Below, piece after piece: positions 35,784-45,384 of a DNA stretch of 64,000 bases. The DNA is from Aurantiacibacter sp. MUD11 (lineage in GTDB: Bacteria; Pseudomonadota; Alphaproteobacteria; Sphingomonadales; Sphingomonadaceae). The position numbers and the translations under genes were made by a program. The notes beneath the pieces are model-generated. The model was given only the letters and a program-made list of their open reading frames with translations. It was not told the origin of the DNA and did not search any database. Location: the NCBI RefSeq assembly GCF_026967575.1, contig NZ_CP114054.1, positions 2,418,001 through 2,482,000 of the forward strand. The letters are read 5' to 3'. Numbering within the stretch: position 1 is the first letter of the stretch; each line of letters starts with the position of its first letter.

Positions 35784-37046
35784 ATGGCCCAGATCGTCGG
35801 CGGCGTCGCCACATCGCATACTCCCACCATCGCTTTCGCCAAGGACGGCGGCAAGCAGGACGACCCTGTCTGGAAACCGATCTTTGAAAGTTACGAGCCG
35901 GTGCAGGAGTGGTTTCGCGAGAAGAAGCCCGATGTGCTGATCTACATCTACAACGATCACATGACCTCGTTCTTCGACCACTACAGCCACTTCGCGCTGG
36001 GTGTCGGTGCCCGTTTCGAAGCGGCTGACGAGGGCGGTGGCCCGCGTGACATTCCCGGTATCGACGGCGATCCCGAATTCGCCCAGCACGTGGCCAAGGT
36101 GATGGTCGCCGACGAATTCGACCTGTCCTACTTCCAGGGCAAGAACCTCGACCACGGCGCATTCTCGCCGCTGTCGGTGATGGTCGACTACGACGACGAC
36201 GGCTGGGCTGTGAAGCTGCTGCCGGTGGTGTGCGGCGTGCTGACCGTGCCGCTGCCCAGTGCGCGCCGCTTCTACAAGTTCGGCAAGAGCCTGCGCCGCG
36301 CGATCCAGTCCTATCCCAAGGACATCAAGGTGGCGATTGCCGGCACCGGCGGCCTGTCGCACCAGGTCCATGGCGAAGGCTGCGGCTTCAACAACCCCGA
36401 GTGGGACCATGAGTTCATGGAGAAGCTCGAGAAGAACCCCGAGAGCCTGCTCGACTACCCGATCGCCGAGCTGGCCAAGCTGGGCGGCTGGGAAGGCGCG
36501 GAAGTCGTCATGTGGCTGATGATGCGCGGCGCCCTGTCGGAAGAGGTCGAGCTCAAGCACAAGAGCTACTTCCTCCCCTCCATGTGCGCGATTGCCACGA
36601 TGGTGATGGACGACAAGGGCGACGTCGCCCCGCCGCCCGAATCCGACGAAGCGCTGCGCGACCGTATCGAGTGGGACTGGAAGGGCGCCGCCGACATGGA
36701 AGGCACCTATCCCTTCACCATCGAACGCAGCGTGAAGGGCTTCCGTCTGAACCACTTCCTGCACTCGCTGACCGAGCCAGGAATGCGCAAGCTGTTCCGC
36801 GAGGACGAGGAAGCTGCCTACGAGAAGGGTGGCCTTACCGAGGAAGAGAAGGACCTGGTCCGCCGCCGCGACTGGATCGGCATGATCCATTACGGCGTAA
36901 TCTTCTTCATGCTGGAAAAGCTCGGCGCGGTGACCGGTATCGGCAACATCGACATCTATGCCGCGATGAAGGGCATGAGCGTTCCGGAATTCCAGAAGAC
37001 CCGCAACGCCAGCATCAACTACGGCGTGGCCGGCAAGGAAGACTGA
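35784..37046 (+). CDS. desB: Gallate dioxygenase (LigB-LigA fusion, DesB type)
   Basis: 420 aa. The N-terminal part (1 to about 290) is the LigB catalytic subunit and the C-terminal part (about 300-420) the LigA-like subunit; this fusion is typical of gallate dioxygenase. It opens the gallate ring at the 4,5 bond with Fe(II) to give 4-oxalomesaconate. Iron ligands His12, His59 and Glu237 and active-site His124 and His193 align with those of Sphingobium DesB. No other ring-cleavage pathway genes are nearby, so it is an orphan here. Distinguishing it from protocatechuate dioxygenase rests on the fusion. Confidence 0.9.
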   Translation: MAQIVGGVATSHTPTIAFAKDGGKQDDPVWKPIFESYEPVQEWFREKKPDVLIYIYNDHMTSFFDHYSHFALGVGARFEAADEGGGPRDIPGIDGDPEFAQHVAKVMVADEFDLSYFQGKNLDHGAFSPLSVMVDYDDDGWAVKLLPVVCGVLTVPLPSARRFYKFGKSLRRAIQSYPKDIKVAIAGTGGLSHQVHGEGCGFNNPEWDHEFMEKLEKNPESLLDYPIAELAKLGGWEGAEVVMWLMMRGALSEEVELKHKSYFLPSMCAIATMVMDDKGDVAPPPESDEALRDRIEWDWKGAADMEGTYPFTIERSVKGFRLNHFLHSLTEPGMRKLFREDEEAAYEKGGLTEEEKDLVRRRDWIGMIHYGVIFFMLEKLGAVTGIGNIDIYAAMKGMSVPEFQKTRNASINYGVAGKED

Positions 37047-37077
37047 TCGCCAGCGGCGCTGGGCTGGTCTCTGCCGC

Positions 37078-37326
37078 TCAGCGCCTGCCGGGCCTGGCCC
37101 CGACAACCAGCGAGATCGTGCCTTCGGGCGTTATCTCGACCCGGAACCGGCACAGCCCGGCGCGCTTGGCGATCGCGATTGCCCGGCGCAGGTCGCGCTC
37201 GCTCCATTGACGCCGGTACGGCCCGCGCGGCCGCGCGCGGCCGTTGTCCTCGGGCTCGATGAATTGCAGTAGCTCGGCGCGAAGCTGGATAGGAGTCCGT
37301 CGTCCCCTACCGGCATTGCCCTTCAT
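37078..37326 (-). CDS. Small basic protein of unknown function
   Basis: 82 aa, Arg-rich, with RRQWSERDLRRAIAIAKRAG and FRVEITPEGTISLVVG: a helix followed by a beta-hairpin. Similar short proteins are frequent in alphaproteobacterial accessory DNA, sometimes near phage genes, but no phage genes are adjacent. The start at 37326 was chosen because the reading frame beyond it is poor. No export signal. Confidence 0.6.
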   Translation of the reverse strand: MKGNAGRGRRTPIQLRAELLQFIEPEDNGRARPRGPYRRQWSERDLRRAIAIAKRAGLCRFRVEITPEGTISLVVGARPGRR

Positions 37327-37602
37327 ACAGTCCCTCCCACAAGGCAGACTGTTGCAGCTCGCTCTGTGTCGAGCCGTTATCCGCCCCCGATGCAATCTAT
37401 GCGCCTGTTCACCGCGCATCGCAAATGGCTTGTTGCAGGGCCGGTTTGGGCACGCTGCGCGCCGGGTTACAAACTGCGACACTTCTCTCCTTGCGGCTAA
37501 GTCGCTGATAAGCTGGAACTAGGGCGCACACCCCCCGATCGCCAGACCAAGGTCAGCCGCTTGTATCCGCCTTCCGGCATACACCCATCGAATACCCGCG
37601 AA

Positions 37603-39048
37603 ATGGCGGCTGCTGCGCGGCATGTGCAGGACTTGCAGTCCGCCATGCAGCTGCGCGACCGGGAGCGGCTGGTCTGGGCGATCGGCAAACTGGTCTCGCT
37701 GCGCGCGCCGATGGGGGAACAGTGGCGGTCGCTGGCAGACCTGGCGCTGGGCCATGGCGAAGTTACCCTGGCGCGGCAGGCGATAGACCTGTTCGTCGAA
37801 GCACGCGGCCATGCGCCGGCGGCGATCTACCTGAAGGTCGCCTTGCTGGAGCAGGCCGGCGCCCTGGCCGAGGCGCGCGAGATCATGCGCAGCTTGCCGG
37901 AAAATGTGCCGGACCCAGCCTCGAACGCCTACAGCCTGGGCACGGTGGCGCTCTACCTCGGCGACATGGAGCAGGCGCGGGCGCAACTGGAGCGGGCGGT
38001 CCGGCTGGACCCGCGCCACGGAGCGGCCTGGCTGTCGCTTTCGGCTTCGATCGACCTTGCCGAGGACACCGACCTCGCCAATGCGATCGTGGCTGCACAT
38101 GATCGGATGGCAGGGGCGCCGCCCCAGCAAGCCGCCCCCTATTGTCACGCCTTGGGCAACGCGCTTGCCGCGCAGGGCGATCACGATGCCGCTTTCGCCG
38201 CCTTCGCGCGCGGTGCCGCCATGGCTCGCGCTCTCCAACCCTACGACCGGGAGAGCGCCAACAAGCGGGCGGAAGCCTCGCTGGAAGGGTTCACGGCGGA
38301 AGCCATCGAGGCGATTGCGCAGCAGCAGTCGGAGCCGACCGACCGCGCGATCTTCGTGACCGGCCTGCCGCGCTCGGGCACGACGCTGGTCGAGCAGATC
38401 CTCGCCAGTCACTCAAAGGTGGCGGACGGTGCCGAGATCAGCCGCCTGCGCATGCTGGCGAGCGATGTGCGCAGCAACACGATGCCAGCGATCGAGGCTT
38501 ACCTTGCCAGGCACGAGGCGGCACGCGCTGCCCGGCTCTGGAGCCACCTGCTGGCGGAACGCTTCCCGGCAGCGGGAAGGGTGGTCGACAAGTCGCTCGA
38601 CACCTCGCATTTCATCGGCCTCGCCGCAGCGACCTTGCCTGACGCTCCGCTGGTCTGGCTCACACGCGACCGGATCGATTGCGCCTTTTCCTGCTTCCGC
38701 ACCTACTTTCCCGCCGCCTTCGGCTGGTCCTGCGACCTCGAAGACATTGCCTGGCAGTTCCGTATCGAGGACCGCCTGCGCACGCACTGGCAGGAAGTGC
38801 TGGGCGACAAGCTGCTGGTGGTCCCGCTGGAAGAACTGGCCGAACAGCCAGCTGTCTGGACGCGCCGCATCCTTGCCCATTGCGGGCTGCCGCAGGAGCA
38901 GGAGGTTTTCGTTCCGCATGAAACCCGGCGCGCGGTCAGCACCGCCAGTACGGCGCAGGTCCGGCAACCGGTCAGCCGCGCCAGGGTGGGGTCAGCCGAC
39001 CGCTACCGCGCGCAGATGCAGCCCTTCATGGAGGCCTATTTCGGCTGA
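37603..39048 (+). CDS. TPR-repeat sulfotransferase-family protein
   Basis: 481 aa. The N-half (about 1-250) is a helical TPR region (LARQAIDLFVEARG, LEQAGALAEAREIM, NAYSLGTVALYLGDMEQARAQLERAVRLDPRH); the C-half is a sulfotransferase domain with the PAPS P-loop LPRSGTTLVEQIL near residue 255. These proteins transfer sulfate to an unknown acceptor. A TTG at 37561 would add 14 residues and is the alternative start. Convergent overlap of 13 bp with the DoxX gene. Confidence 0.88.
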   Translation: MAAAARHVQDLQSAMQLRDRERLVWAIGKLVSLRAPMGEQWRSLADLALGHGEVTLARQAIDLFVEARGHAPAAIYLKVALLEQAGALAEAREIMRSLPENVPDPASNAYSLGTVALYLGDMEQARAQLERAVRLDPRHGAAWLSLSASIDLAEDTDLANAIVAAHDRMAGAPPQQAAPYCHALGNALAAQGDHDAAFAAFARGAAMARALQPYDRESANKRAEASLEGFTAEAIEAIAQQQSEPTDRAIFVTGLPRSGTTLVEQILASHSKVADGAEISRLRMLASDVRSNTMPAIEAYLARHEAARAARLWSHLLAERFPAAGRVVDKSLDTSHFIGLAAATLPDAPLVWLTRDRIDCAFSCFRTYFPAAFGWSCDLEDIAWQFRIEDRLRTHWQEVLGDKLLVVPLEELAEQPAVWTRRILAHCGLPQEQEVFVPHETRRAVSTASTAQVRQPVSRARVGSADRYRAQMQPFMEAYFG

Positions 39049-39449
39049 GCGCCTCGCTTGCCGAAGGGCCAGTCGATCACCAGCCCAGTCCACAGCGCCA
39101 GCCAGATGATCAGCGGCTGCGCGATCATGCGCGGCACGTGGTAGGCCATGCCCCATCCCCCGTCCTCGCGCGCCATGTCCATCAGCATGTGGTTCACGTT
39201 CGCCGGCCAGACGCACAGCGCGTAGAGCGCCAGCCCGATCGCGCCAGCCTGCAACAGGCGGCGTGAAAGCGGCTGTGCCAGGGTGATGGCTCCGGCGATT
39301 TCGGCAATGCCGGTCCAGAACACCACGGCTTCGGGGAAGGGCACCCAGCCGGGCGTGATTGTCAGAAACGGTTCGGGCCCGACGAGGTGACGGTACCCGG
39401 CGTAGGCGTAGAACAGCGCCAGCAGGTATCGCAGCGCGACGCGGATCAT
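39036..39449 (-). CDS. DoxX-family membrane protein
   Basis: 137 aa with four helices. The motif RYLLALFYAYAGYRHLVGPEPFL and the TGIAEIAGAITLAQPLSRRLL loop-helix fit DoxX/DoxD-like proteins, some of which are quinol- or thiosulfate-linked. Its start overlaps the cupin gene stop by ATGA, so it is the second gene of that unit. Confidence 0.8.
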   Translation of the reverse strand: MIRVALRYLLALFYAYAGYRHLVGPEPFLTITPGWVPFPEAVVFWTGIAEIAGAITLAQPLSRRLLQAGAIGLALYALCVWPANVNHMLMDMAREDGGWGMAYHVPRMIAQPLIIWLALWTGLVIDWPFGKRGAQPK

Positions 39450-39886
39450 GCTTCCGGATGCCATCCGGGCGGGGCGAGGGTGAATCCGGCGAAGTCGAAG
39501 CCGGGCGAAACCACGCAGGAGACTAGCGTATAGTCATGCTCTCCCGGCAAAGGCTCGGCTGCCTGCCAGTCACCCGGCCGGATGACGTAGTGCGGCAGAT
39601 CGCCGCCGGCCACGTCGGGGCCGAGGCGGTGGTGTTCGACAGCGGGATTGGCCGGATCGCTGATCGAAAGCTGCAGCGGATTGCCACCGTGCCACAGCCA
39701 GATCTCGGCGGCATCGACCGTGTGCCAGTGCGATTTCTGGCCCGCTTCCAGCAGGAAGTAGATCAGCGTCCCGCTGGCGCGTTCGCCTGCGGCAGCTTCC
39801 GCACGCCAGGTTTCGCGAAACCAGCCCCCTTCCGGGTGTTGCTCCAGTCCAAGCCTGGCGATCAGCTCCTGGGCGCTGGTCATCAT
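39446..39886 (-). CDS. Cupin-fold protein (DUF985)
   Basis: 146 aa, single cupin barrel of the DUF985 group: LGLEQHPEGGWFRETWR, GTLIYFLLEAGQKSHWHTVDAAEIWLWHGG (metal-binding His/Glu cluster) and HYVIRPGDWQAAEPL, ending VVSPGFDFAGFTLAPPGW. The enzyme role is unknown; a C3-binding or epimerase role has been suggested for relatives. The start at 39886 is preceded by AAGGGAGGG. Divergent from the M19 dipeptidase. Confidence 0.85.
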   Translation of the reverse strand: MMTSAQELIARLGLEQHPEGGWFRETWRAEAAAGERASGTLIYFLLEAGQKSHWHTVDAAEIWLWHGGNPLQLSISDPANPAVEHHRLGPDVAGGDLPHYVIRPGDWQAAEPLPGEHDYTLVSCVVSPGFDFAGFTLAPPGWHPEA

Positions 39887-39955
39887 CCCTCCCTTGCGCA
39901 CTTGGCCCACGGCGGCATAGTCGCGGGCAACATTCCGATCCCTACAGGAGTTCGC

Positions 39956-41209
39956 ATGATCCGCCAGACCTGTCTCGCCGCCATTGCCGCCGCCTTGCTC
40001 GCCGCGCCCGCCGCTGCGCAGGAAGCGCCCGAAGATGTCGCTCGCGCCGCGCTGGAAGCGGCGCCCGTCTGGGATGGCCACAATGACGTGCCCGGCCGGC
40101 TGCGCGGCCGCCATGGCAATGTGCTGGCCGATTTCGACTTCAACGACACGCTGGAAGGCGATGCCTGGACGCCCGGCGAGATGCACACGGACCTGCCGCG
40201 CCTGCGCCAAGGCAAGGTCGGGGCGCAGTTCTGGTCAGTCTACGTCCCCGCCGCGCTGGAAGAACCGCAGGCGGTGGTCAACACCATGGAGCAGATCGAC
40301 GTCACCCGGCGCCTGATTGATGCCTATCCCGACGAACTGGCGCTGGCGCTGACGGCAGACGACGTGGAAGCGGCGGTCGCGGAGGGACGCATCGCGTCCT
40401 TGCTCGGGATGGAGGGCGGTCACTCGATCGGGTCCAGCCTCGGCGTGCTGCGGCAGATGTACGAACTGGGCGCGCGCTACATGACGCTGACCCACAGCCG
40501 CAACACGCCCTGGGCCGACAGCGCCACCGATGCGCCCGCGCATGGCGGCCTGACCGAGTTCGGCGTGCTGGTGGTGCGCGAGATGGAACGGCTGGGCATG
40601 CTGGTGGACTTGAGCCACGTCTCGCCCGAGACCATGCATGACACTCTGGATGCCATCGAGGCGCCGGTCATCTTCAGCCACTCCGGCGCGAAGGCGGTGA
40701 ATGGCCATGCTCGCAACGTGCCGGACGACGTGCTCGCCCGCCTGCCGGAGAACGGCGGCATCGTGATGGTGGTGGGTCTGCCCGGCTACCTCAGCGAGGC
40801 GCAGCGCATCTGGTATGCGGCGCGGCAGGCGGAGCAGGCGCGGTTGCAGGCCTGGTGGCAGGGCCGCCCCGACCTGGTGGAAGCCGGCATGGCCGAGTGG
40901 GACGAAGCCAATCCCACGCCCCCGGCGACGATTTCCGACATGGCCGACCATGTCGACCACGTGCGCGAGATCGCCGGGATCGAGTATATCGGCATCGGCG
41001 GCGACTATGACGGCATGGCCAGCGGCCCGGTCGGCATGGAGGACGTGACCGGCTACCCTGCGCTGTTCACCGAACTGGCCCGGCGCGGCTATTCGCAGGC
41101 TGACCTGGAGGCGATCGCCTATCGCAACATGCTGCGGGTGATGCGTGCGGCGGAAGATCGCGCCGCCGCGCTGGCGGACATGGAGCCGCTGGAAAGCCCG
41201 GCAGACTAG
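39956..41209 (+). CDS. Exported M19 membrane dipeptidase (renal dipeptidase family)
   Basis: 417 aa. Signal peptide (cleavage after AAA-Q), then the M19 metallo-dipeptidase barrel. The zinc ligands are in VWDGHNDVPG (HxD), the bridging Glu in GMEGGHSIGSS, His in VDLSHVSPETM and His in IFSHSGAKAV. It hydrolyses dipeptides in the periplasm, fitting the peptide-handling S9 peptidase of this window. It ends with the CTAG stop shared with the convergent DUF1810 gene. Confidence 0.93.
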   Translation: MIRQTCLAAIAAALLAAPAAAQEAPEDVARAALEAAPVWDGHNDVPGRLRGRHGNVLADFDFNDTLEGDAWTPGEMHTDLPRLRQGKVGAQFWSVYVPAALEEPQAVVNTMEQIDVTRRLIDAYPDELALALTADDVEAAVAEGRIASLLGMEGGHSIGSSLGVLRQMYELGARYMTLTHSRNTPWADSATDAPAHGGLTEFGVLVVREMERLGMLVDLSHVSPETMHDTLDAIEAPVIFSHSGAKAVNGHARNVPDDVLARLPENGGIVMVVGLPGYLSEAQRIWYAARQAEQARLQAWWQGRPDLVEAGMAEWDEANPTPPATISDMADHVDHVREIAGIEYIGIGGDYDGMASGPVGMEDVTGYPALFTELARRGYSQADLEAIAYRNMLRVMRAAEDRAAALADMEPLESPAD

Positions 41210-41637
41210 GGCGCGTCCAGCAGGCCCAGCGTCGCTGCGTCGCGCTCACCGCCGCACAGTTCGTCCAGTGCTTCGGAAAACACCGAGCCTTCCCCGTCGG
41301 CGACCTCGAACAGGGTCATCGAGCTCCTGAATTTCAGCGCGTCGATGGGGCCGAGGACTTGCAGCGGTGTCCGTTTCCCGGCGTGCGCGAGCATGGCCCG
41401 GGTGCATTCACGCAAGCGCGGCCCCAGCAAGTCGTGGTCGAGATAGGCTTGGGCCTCGTCCCTGCCGTCAATCGCATAAAGGCGGGAGGTCTGGCTCAGC
41501 CCCAACCCCGCGATTTGCGGAAAGACGAACCACATCCAGTGCGTCTGCTTCCGGCCTGCCTGAAGCTCGGCCAAAGCACTGGGATAGATGCCCGCCTGCG
41601 CGCGCACGAAGCGCTCCAGGCCGGAGCCTTGCGTCAT
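41206..41637 (-). CDS. DUF1810-family protein
   Basis: 143 aa, cytosolic. The N-terminal pattern LERFVRAQAGIYPSALAELQAGRKQTHWMWFVFPQIAGLG is the DUF1810 signature; the C-half is helical. Function unknown. Its stop (TAG on the minus strand) shares CTAG with the dipeptidase stop, so the two mRNAs overlap head to tail by only four bases. Confidence 0.88.
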   Translation of the reverse strand: MTQGSGLERFVRAQAGIYPSALAELQAGRKQTHWMWFVFPQIAGLGLSQTSRLYAIDGRDEAQAYLDHDLLGPRLRECTRAMLAHAGKRTPLQVLGPIDALKFRSSMTLFEVADGEGSVFSEALDELCGGERDAATLGLLDAP

Positions 41638-41661
41638 CCCCGATGACGGGCGGAACTGCGG

Positions 41662-41886
41662 CTATTCACCAGCCGGGTTCTCCGGCGTATCCGCGGAATA
41701 GTCAGTCGCGGTGGCGGAGCTTTCGCCCTCGTCCTGCGTCAGCGCGCCAGTAATCCAGATGGCCGACAGGATCAGGATGGCGGCCAGCAGACTGATCAGC
41801 AGCACCCGGCGCACTACGCCTTCCTTGGAGCCGGCAGCGGCATCCTGTTCGTCGATATGGACTTCGCCGTTAATCTCTTCGCTCAT
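41662..41886 (-). CDS. Small single-pass membrane protein
   Basis: 74 aa. Acidic N-terminus (EINGEVHIDEQDAA), one transmembrane helix RVLLISLLAAILILSAIWIT (about 26-46) and an acidic Ser/Thr-rich tail. AAAGG is upstream of the ATG. Not assigned to a family; it lies 116 bp downstream of dapD on the same strand. Confidence 0.6.
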   Translation of the reverse strand: MSEEINGEVHIDEQDAAAGSKEGVVRRVLLISLLAAILILSAIWITGALTQDEGESSATATDYSADTPENPAGE

Positions 41887-42002
41887 GGCTTTTACCTTTC
41901 GTCCAAAGTCGGACCCTTTGGTAAAATTACGGCCACGCAGGACGGAAGTTCCGCAGAACTGCGGTTTACAGACCAAAGCAGGTGTCGCCGGTAAGGGCGG
42001 AT

Positions 42003-42842
42003 TCAGTCGCGCAGAAGGTCGTTGATACCGGTCTTGGAGCGGGTCTGCGCATCGACCGTCTTCACGATGACGGCGCAGTACAGGTTGGGACCGGGCGACC
42101 CGTCGGGCAGCGGCTTGCCGGGCAGGGTGCCGGGCACGACCACGGCATAGGGCGGAACTTCGCCACGATGCACTTCGCCGGTCTCGCGATCGACGATCTT
42201 GGTCGAGGCGCCGATGTAGACGCCCATCGACAGTACCGCGCCTTCGCCCACGCGGACGCCTTCTGCCACTTCTGCGCGGGCGCCGATGAAGGCGCCGTCG
42301 CCGATGATCACCGGGCCTGCCTGCAGCGGTTCGAGCACGCCGCCGATGCCGGCGCCGCCCGAGATATGCACGTTCTTGCCGATCTGCGCGCAGGAGCCGA
42401 CCGTCGCCCAGGTATCCACCATCGTGCCCTCGTCGACATAGGCGCCGATGTTGACGAAGCTGGGCATCAGCACAGTGTTCTTGCCGATAAAGCTGCCGCG
42501 CCGGACGATGGCACCCGGAACCACGCGGAAACCGGCTTCGGCGAAGCGCGCCGCGCCCCACCCGGCGAACTTGCTGGGCACCTTGTCGTAAGCAGGCGTG
42601 CCGGCAGAGCCGTTCTCCGTCACGCGGTTCTCGTTGAGGCGGAAGGACAGCAGGACTGCCTTCTTCAGCCACTGGTTGACCTTCCAGCCGCCATTGCCGT
42701 CCGGTTCCGCCACGCGGGCCTCACCCTTGTCGAGCATGATCAGCGCTTCCTTCACAGGGGCGCGGACCTCGGCGCTGGCGGGGGTTACCTCGGCGCGGTT
42801 TTCCCAGGCCTCTTCGATCAAGGCTTCGAGTTCGGCGGACAT
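42003..42842 (-). CDS. dapD: 2,3,4,5-tetrahydropyridine-2,6-dicarboxylate N-succinyltransferase
   Basis: 279 aa. It succinylates tetrahydrodipicolinate in the lysine/diaminopimelate pathway and acts as a trimer. An N-terminal helical domain is followed by a left-handed beta-helix made of hexapeptide repeats ([47 protein letters not shown]...). Full length. AGGGAG lies upstream of the ATG. The orphan small membrane gene is downstream; dapE and dapC are not in the window. Confidence 0.96.
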   Translation of the reverse strand: MSAELEALIEEAWENRAEVTPASAEVRAPVKEALIMLDKGEARVAEPDGNGGWKVNQWLKKAVLLSFRLNENRVTENGSAGTPAYDKVPSKFAGWGAARFAEAGFRVVPGAIVRRGSFIGKNTVLMPSFVNIGAYVDEGTMVDTWATVGSCAQIGKNVHISGGAGIGGVLEPLQAGPVIIGDGAFIGARAEVAEGVRVGEGAVLSMGVYIGASTKIVDRETGEVHRGEVPPYAVVVPGTLPGKPLPDGSPGPNLYCAVIVKTVDAQTRSKTGINDLLRD

Positions 42843-43005
42843 ATGCGGCTGGCTCCCTGTAAGTCGAATGTGCTTTGCCAGCGCGGCTAGCCCGTCGCGC
42901 GCCGGCATACAAGGTGGCAAGCCACCCGGGCGCGCCTTTCGGCTGGCCATTCAGCCCCGGTTACGCTGTAAACGGGCAGGTATACGGCTTGCGCAAGGGC
43001 TGACT

Positions 43006-45384
43006 TTGGAACCGCAGACACAGGCACTTCGGCGGAAACACCGGTATCACGCATCGCTGGTGGCAGCGGTGGCGCTGCTGTCTGCCTGTGGGGGCGGTGG
43101 TGGTGGTCCGGTGCTGACGCCCGCCCCGGCGCCCACACCAACACCCACGCCAAGCCCCATACCAACTCCCACCCCGACCCCGAGCAGTCCGGCCTTCCCG
43201 GTCGCTTCGGTGCCCGCCCAGTTCGACACCAGCGAATTCCGCCTGTCGGATGGCCCCGGCCAGCACAATGCGGCCAGCGCCTGGCTCGACGGTTTTACCG
43301 GCGCCGGCGTCACCATCGCGGTGATCGATACCGGTATCGATCCGGACAACCCCGAATTTGCTGGTCGCCTGTCCGCCGCCTCGACCGACATTTTCGGCAC
43401 GCGCGGGCTGGAGGGGCCGGACGATCACGGGAACCTTGTCTCGCTGGTGGCGGCGGCGGGCCGCGACGATACCGGCATCCTCGGCATGGCGTGGAATTCC
43501 ACGGTGCTGGCGATCCGCGCCGACGAGCCCGGCTCTTGCGCGGGTGACAATTTGCAGAACCCCAATTCGGATTGCGGCTTCACCGACACCGCCATTGCGC
43601 AGTCGATCGCCTATGCCGTCGCCAACGATGCGCGGGTCATCAATATCTCGCTCGGCGGTCCGGGCGGCATCACGGTGGAGCTGGAAAATGCCATCCGCGA
43701 TGCGGTGACGGCAGGTGCACTGGTGGTGGTGGCCGCGGGCAACGACGGCCAGGGCGAGCTGACCGACTTCGCGCGCCAGTTCGCCAATGCCGGCAATGGC
43801 GGCGTCATCGTCGCCGGATCGGTCGACGAGCAGTACGTGATCTCCGATTTCTCCAACCGCCCCGGGGCCAATCCGGCCTTCTTCCTCGCGGCGCGGGGCG
43901 AGGCGATCTGCTGCGTTTACGAGAACGGCGAGATCTTCGTCGATGACGAGGGCTTCGCCTTCCTGTTTTCCGGCACCAGCTTCGCCGCGCCGCAGATCGC
44001 CGGGGCGGCCGCGCTGCTGGCGCAGGCCTTTCCGCACCTGACGGGCACCGAGATTGCCGAAATCCTGTTCGAGAGCGCCTTCGATGCCGGCGTCATGGGC
44101 GATGACGGGATTTACGGGCAGGGCATCCTGAACATCGCTGCGGCCTTCCAGCCCATCGGCACGACGCAACTGGCAGGGGAGAGCACGGCGCTGGCGCTGG
44201 GCGACAGCACTGCGACCGGTTCCCCGGCCATGGGTGATGCCTTCACCACCGCTTCCATTCCCACGCTGATTACCGACCGCTACCAGCGCGCTTTCCAGAC
44301 CGACCTTGCCGGAACGCTGCGCGGCGCCGAGGTGCCGGAGCGGCTGCACGGAGCCATCGGTCGGTCCATGCGTCACCTGTCCGCCGCTTCCACGCGGGCG
44401 AGCGTGGCCTTCTCCATCGACGCGACCGGGCGGCAGCCGCCGCGGGCCGAGGCACTGCACCTGCGTAGCGAGGATGCTGAACAGGCGCGGGTACTGGCGG
44501 CAAGAGTGGCCTTGCAGCTCGATCCGGAGATGCAGCTTGGCTTCGGCTATCGCCAGGGAGCAGAGGGGCTTGTGGCAGGTTTGCAGGGGCGCGAGCGCCC
44601 TGCCTTCATGATCGCCACCGGCGCGGCGGGCCAGACCGGCATCATCGCGCAGACCGACACCGCCATTGCGCTGCGTCGCCAGTTGGGCGCCTGGGGTCTG
44701 ACGGTGAGCGCCGAGACCGGCTCCACCATCACCGCGGCCAACCAGCGCCGCGCCGCCGAACTGCGCGGGCGGCGCGCGGAAGAGGACCTTGCCAGCTTCG
44801 GCGTGGCGCTGGACCGGCGCTTCGGCTCGCTCGACGCGGCATTGGGACTGACCTGGACGGGCGAGGATCGCACCGTGCTGGGTGCGCGCTTCCACGAGGG
44901 CTTCGGCCTTGCGGGCAGCGATACGCTGTTCCTCGATGCCGACATGGGCTTGGCTCTGGCCGAACACTGGCGCCTGGGCGCGGGATGGCGGCAGGGGTTC
45001 ACCCGACTGCGCCGCGCGGCCCTGCTGGCGGACGGCTCCGACCTCACCAGCAGCGCCTGGTCGCTCGACCTCCAGCGCACCGGCGTCTTCGCGGACTTCG
45101 ACCGGCTGGCCTTGCGCGTGTCGCAGCCCCTGCGGGTGTCCACGGGCGGTCTGAACCTTAGCCTGCCGAGCAGCTTCAGCTACGAGACCCTGCAGCCCGG
45201 ATATTCCGTGCAGCGCCTGAATCTCGCTCCGGAAGGACGCGAACTGGCAGGAGAACTCACCTGGCGGGGGGAACTATTGGGCGGCGAGGCGGCGGCGAGT
45301 GTCTTCATCCGCCGGGAGCCGGGTCACTATGAGAACGCGCCCGATGACCTGGGCGCAGCCTTCCGCTGGAGCCGCCGCTTCTAG
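43006..45384 (+). CDS. Surface lipoprotein subtilase with C-terminal barrel-like region (NalP/autotransporter-like)
   Basis: 792 aa. It begins at TTG, since no ATG precedes the lipobox LLSAC (about Cys28). A Gly then Pro/Thr linker of about 30 residues follows. The subtilase domain (about 80-400) has Asp in VIDTGID, His in DDHGNLVS and Ser in GTSFAAPQIAG. The remaining 390 residues are rich in alternating amphipathic strands and end in WSRRF-COOH, an aromatic outer-membrane insertion signal. NalP of Neisseria is the known example of a lipidated subtilase autotransporter. Stop CTAG is shared with gmk. Confidence 0.82.
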   Translation: MEPQTQALRRKHRYHASLVAAVALLSACGGGGGGPVLTPAPAPTPTPTPSPIPTPTPTPSSPAFPVASVPAQFDTSEFRLSDGPGQHNAASAWLDGFTGAGVTIAVIDTGIDPDNPEFAGRLSAASTDIFGTRGLEGPDDHGNLVSLVAAAGRDDTGILGMAWNSTVLAIRADEPGSCAGDNLQNPNSDCGFTDTAIAQSIAYAVANDARVINISLGGPGGITVELENAIRDAVTAGALVVVAAGNDGQGELTDFARQFANAGNGGVIVAGSVDEQYVISDFSNRPGANPAFFLAARGEAICCVYENGEIFVDDEGFAFLFSGTSFAAPQIAGAAALLAQAFPHLTGTEIAEILFESAFDAGVMGDDGIYGQGILNIAAAFQPIGTTQLAGESTALALGDSTATGSPAMGDAFTTASIPTLITDRYQRAFQTDLAGTLRGAEVPERLHGAIGRSMRHLSAASTRASVAFSIDATGRQPPRAEALHLRSEDAEQARVLAARVALQLDPEMQLGFGYRQGAEGLVAGLQGRERPAFMIATGAAGQTGIIAQTDTAIALRRQLGAWGLTVSAETGSTITAANQRRAAELRGRRAEEDLASFGVALDRRFGSLDAALGLTWTGEDRTVLGARFHEGFGLAGSDTLFLDADMGLALAEHWRLGAGWRQGFTRLRRAALLADGSDLTSSAWSLDLQRTGVFADFDRLALRVSQPLRVSTGGLNLSLPSSFSYETLQPGYSVQRLNLAPEGRELAGELTWRGELLGGEAAASVFIRREPGHYENAPDDLGAAFRWSRRF

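Noticed and set aside
37078..37326. The small basic gene as a prophage remnant.
   Set aside because: Similar short proteins do occur in phage regions, but no structural, lysis or integration genes flank it, so a prophage call has no support.
42598..45384. A longer 928-codon version of the surface subtilase beginning inside dapD.
   Set aside because: The first 136 codons are antisense to dapD; the lipobox and TTG start at 43006 mark the true N-terminus.
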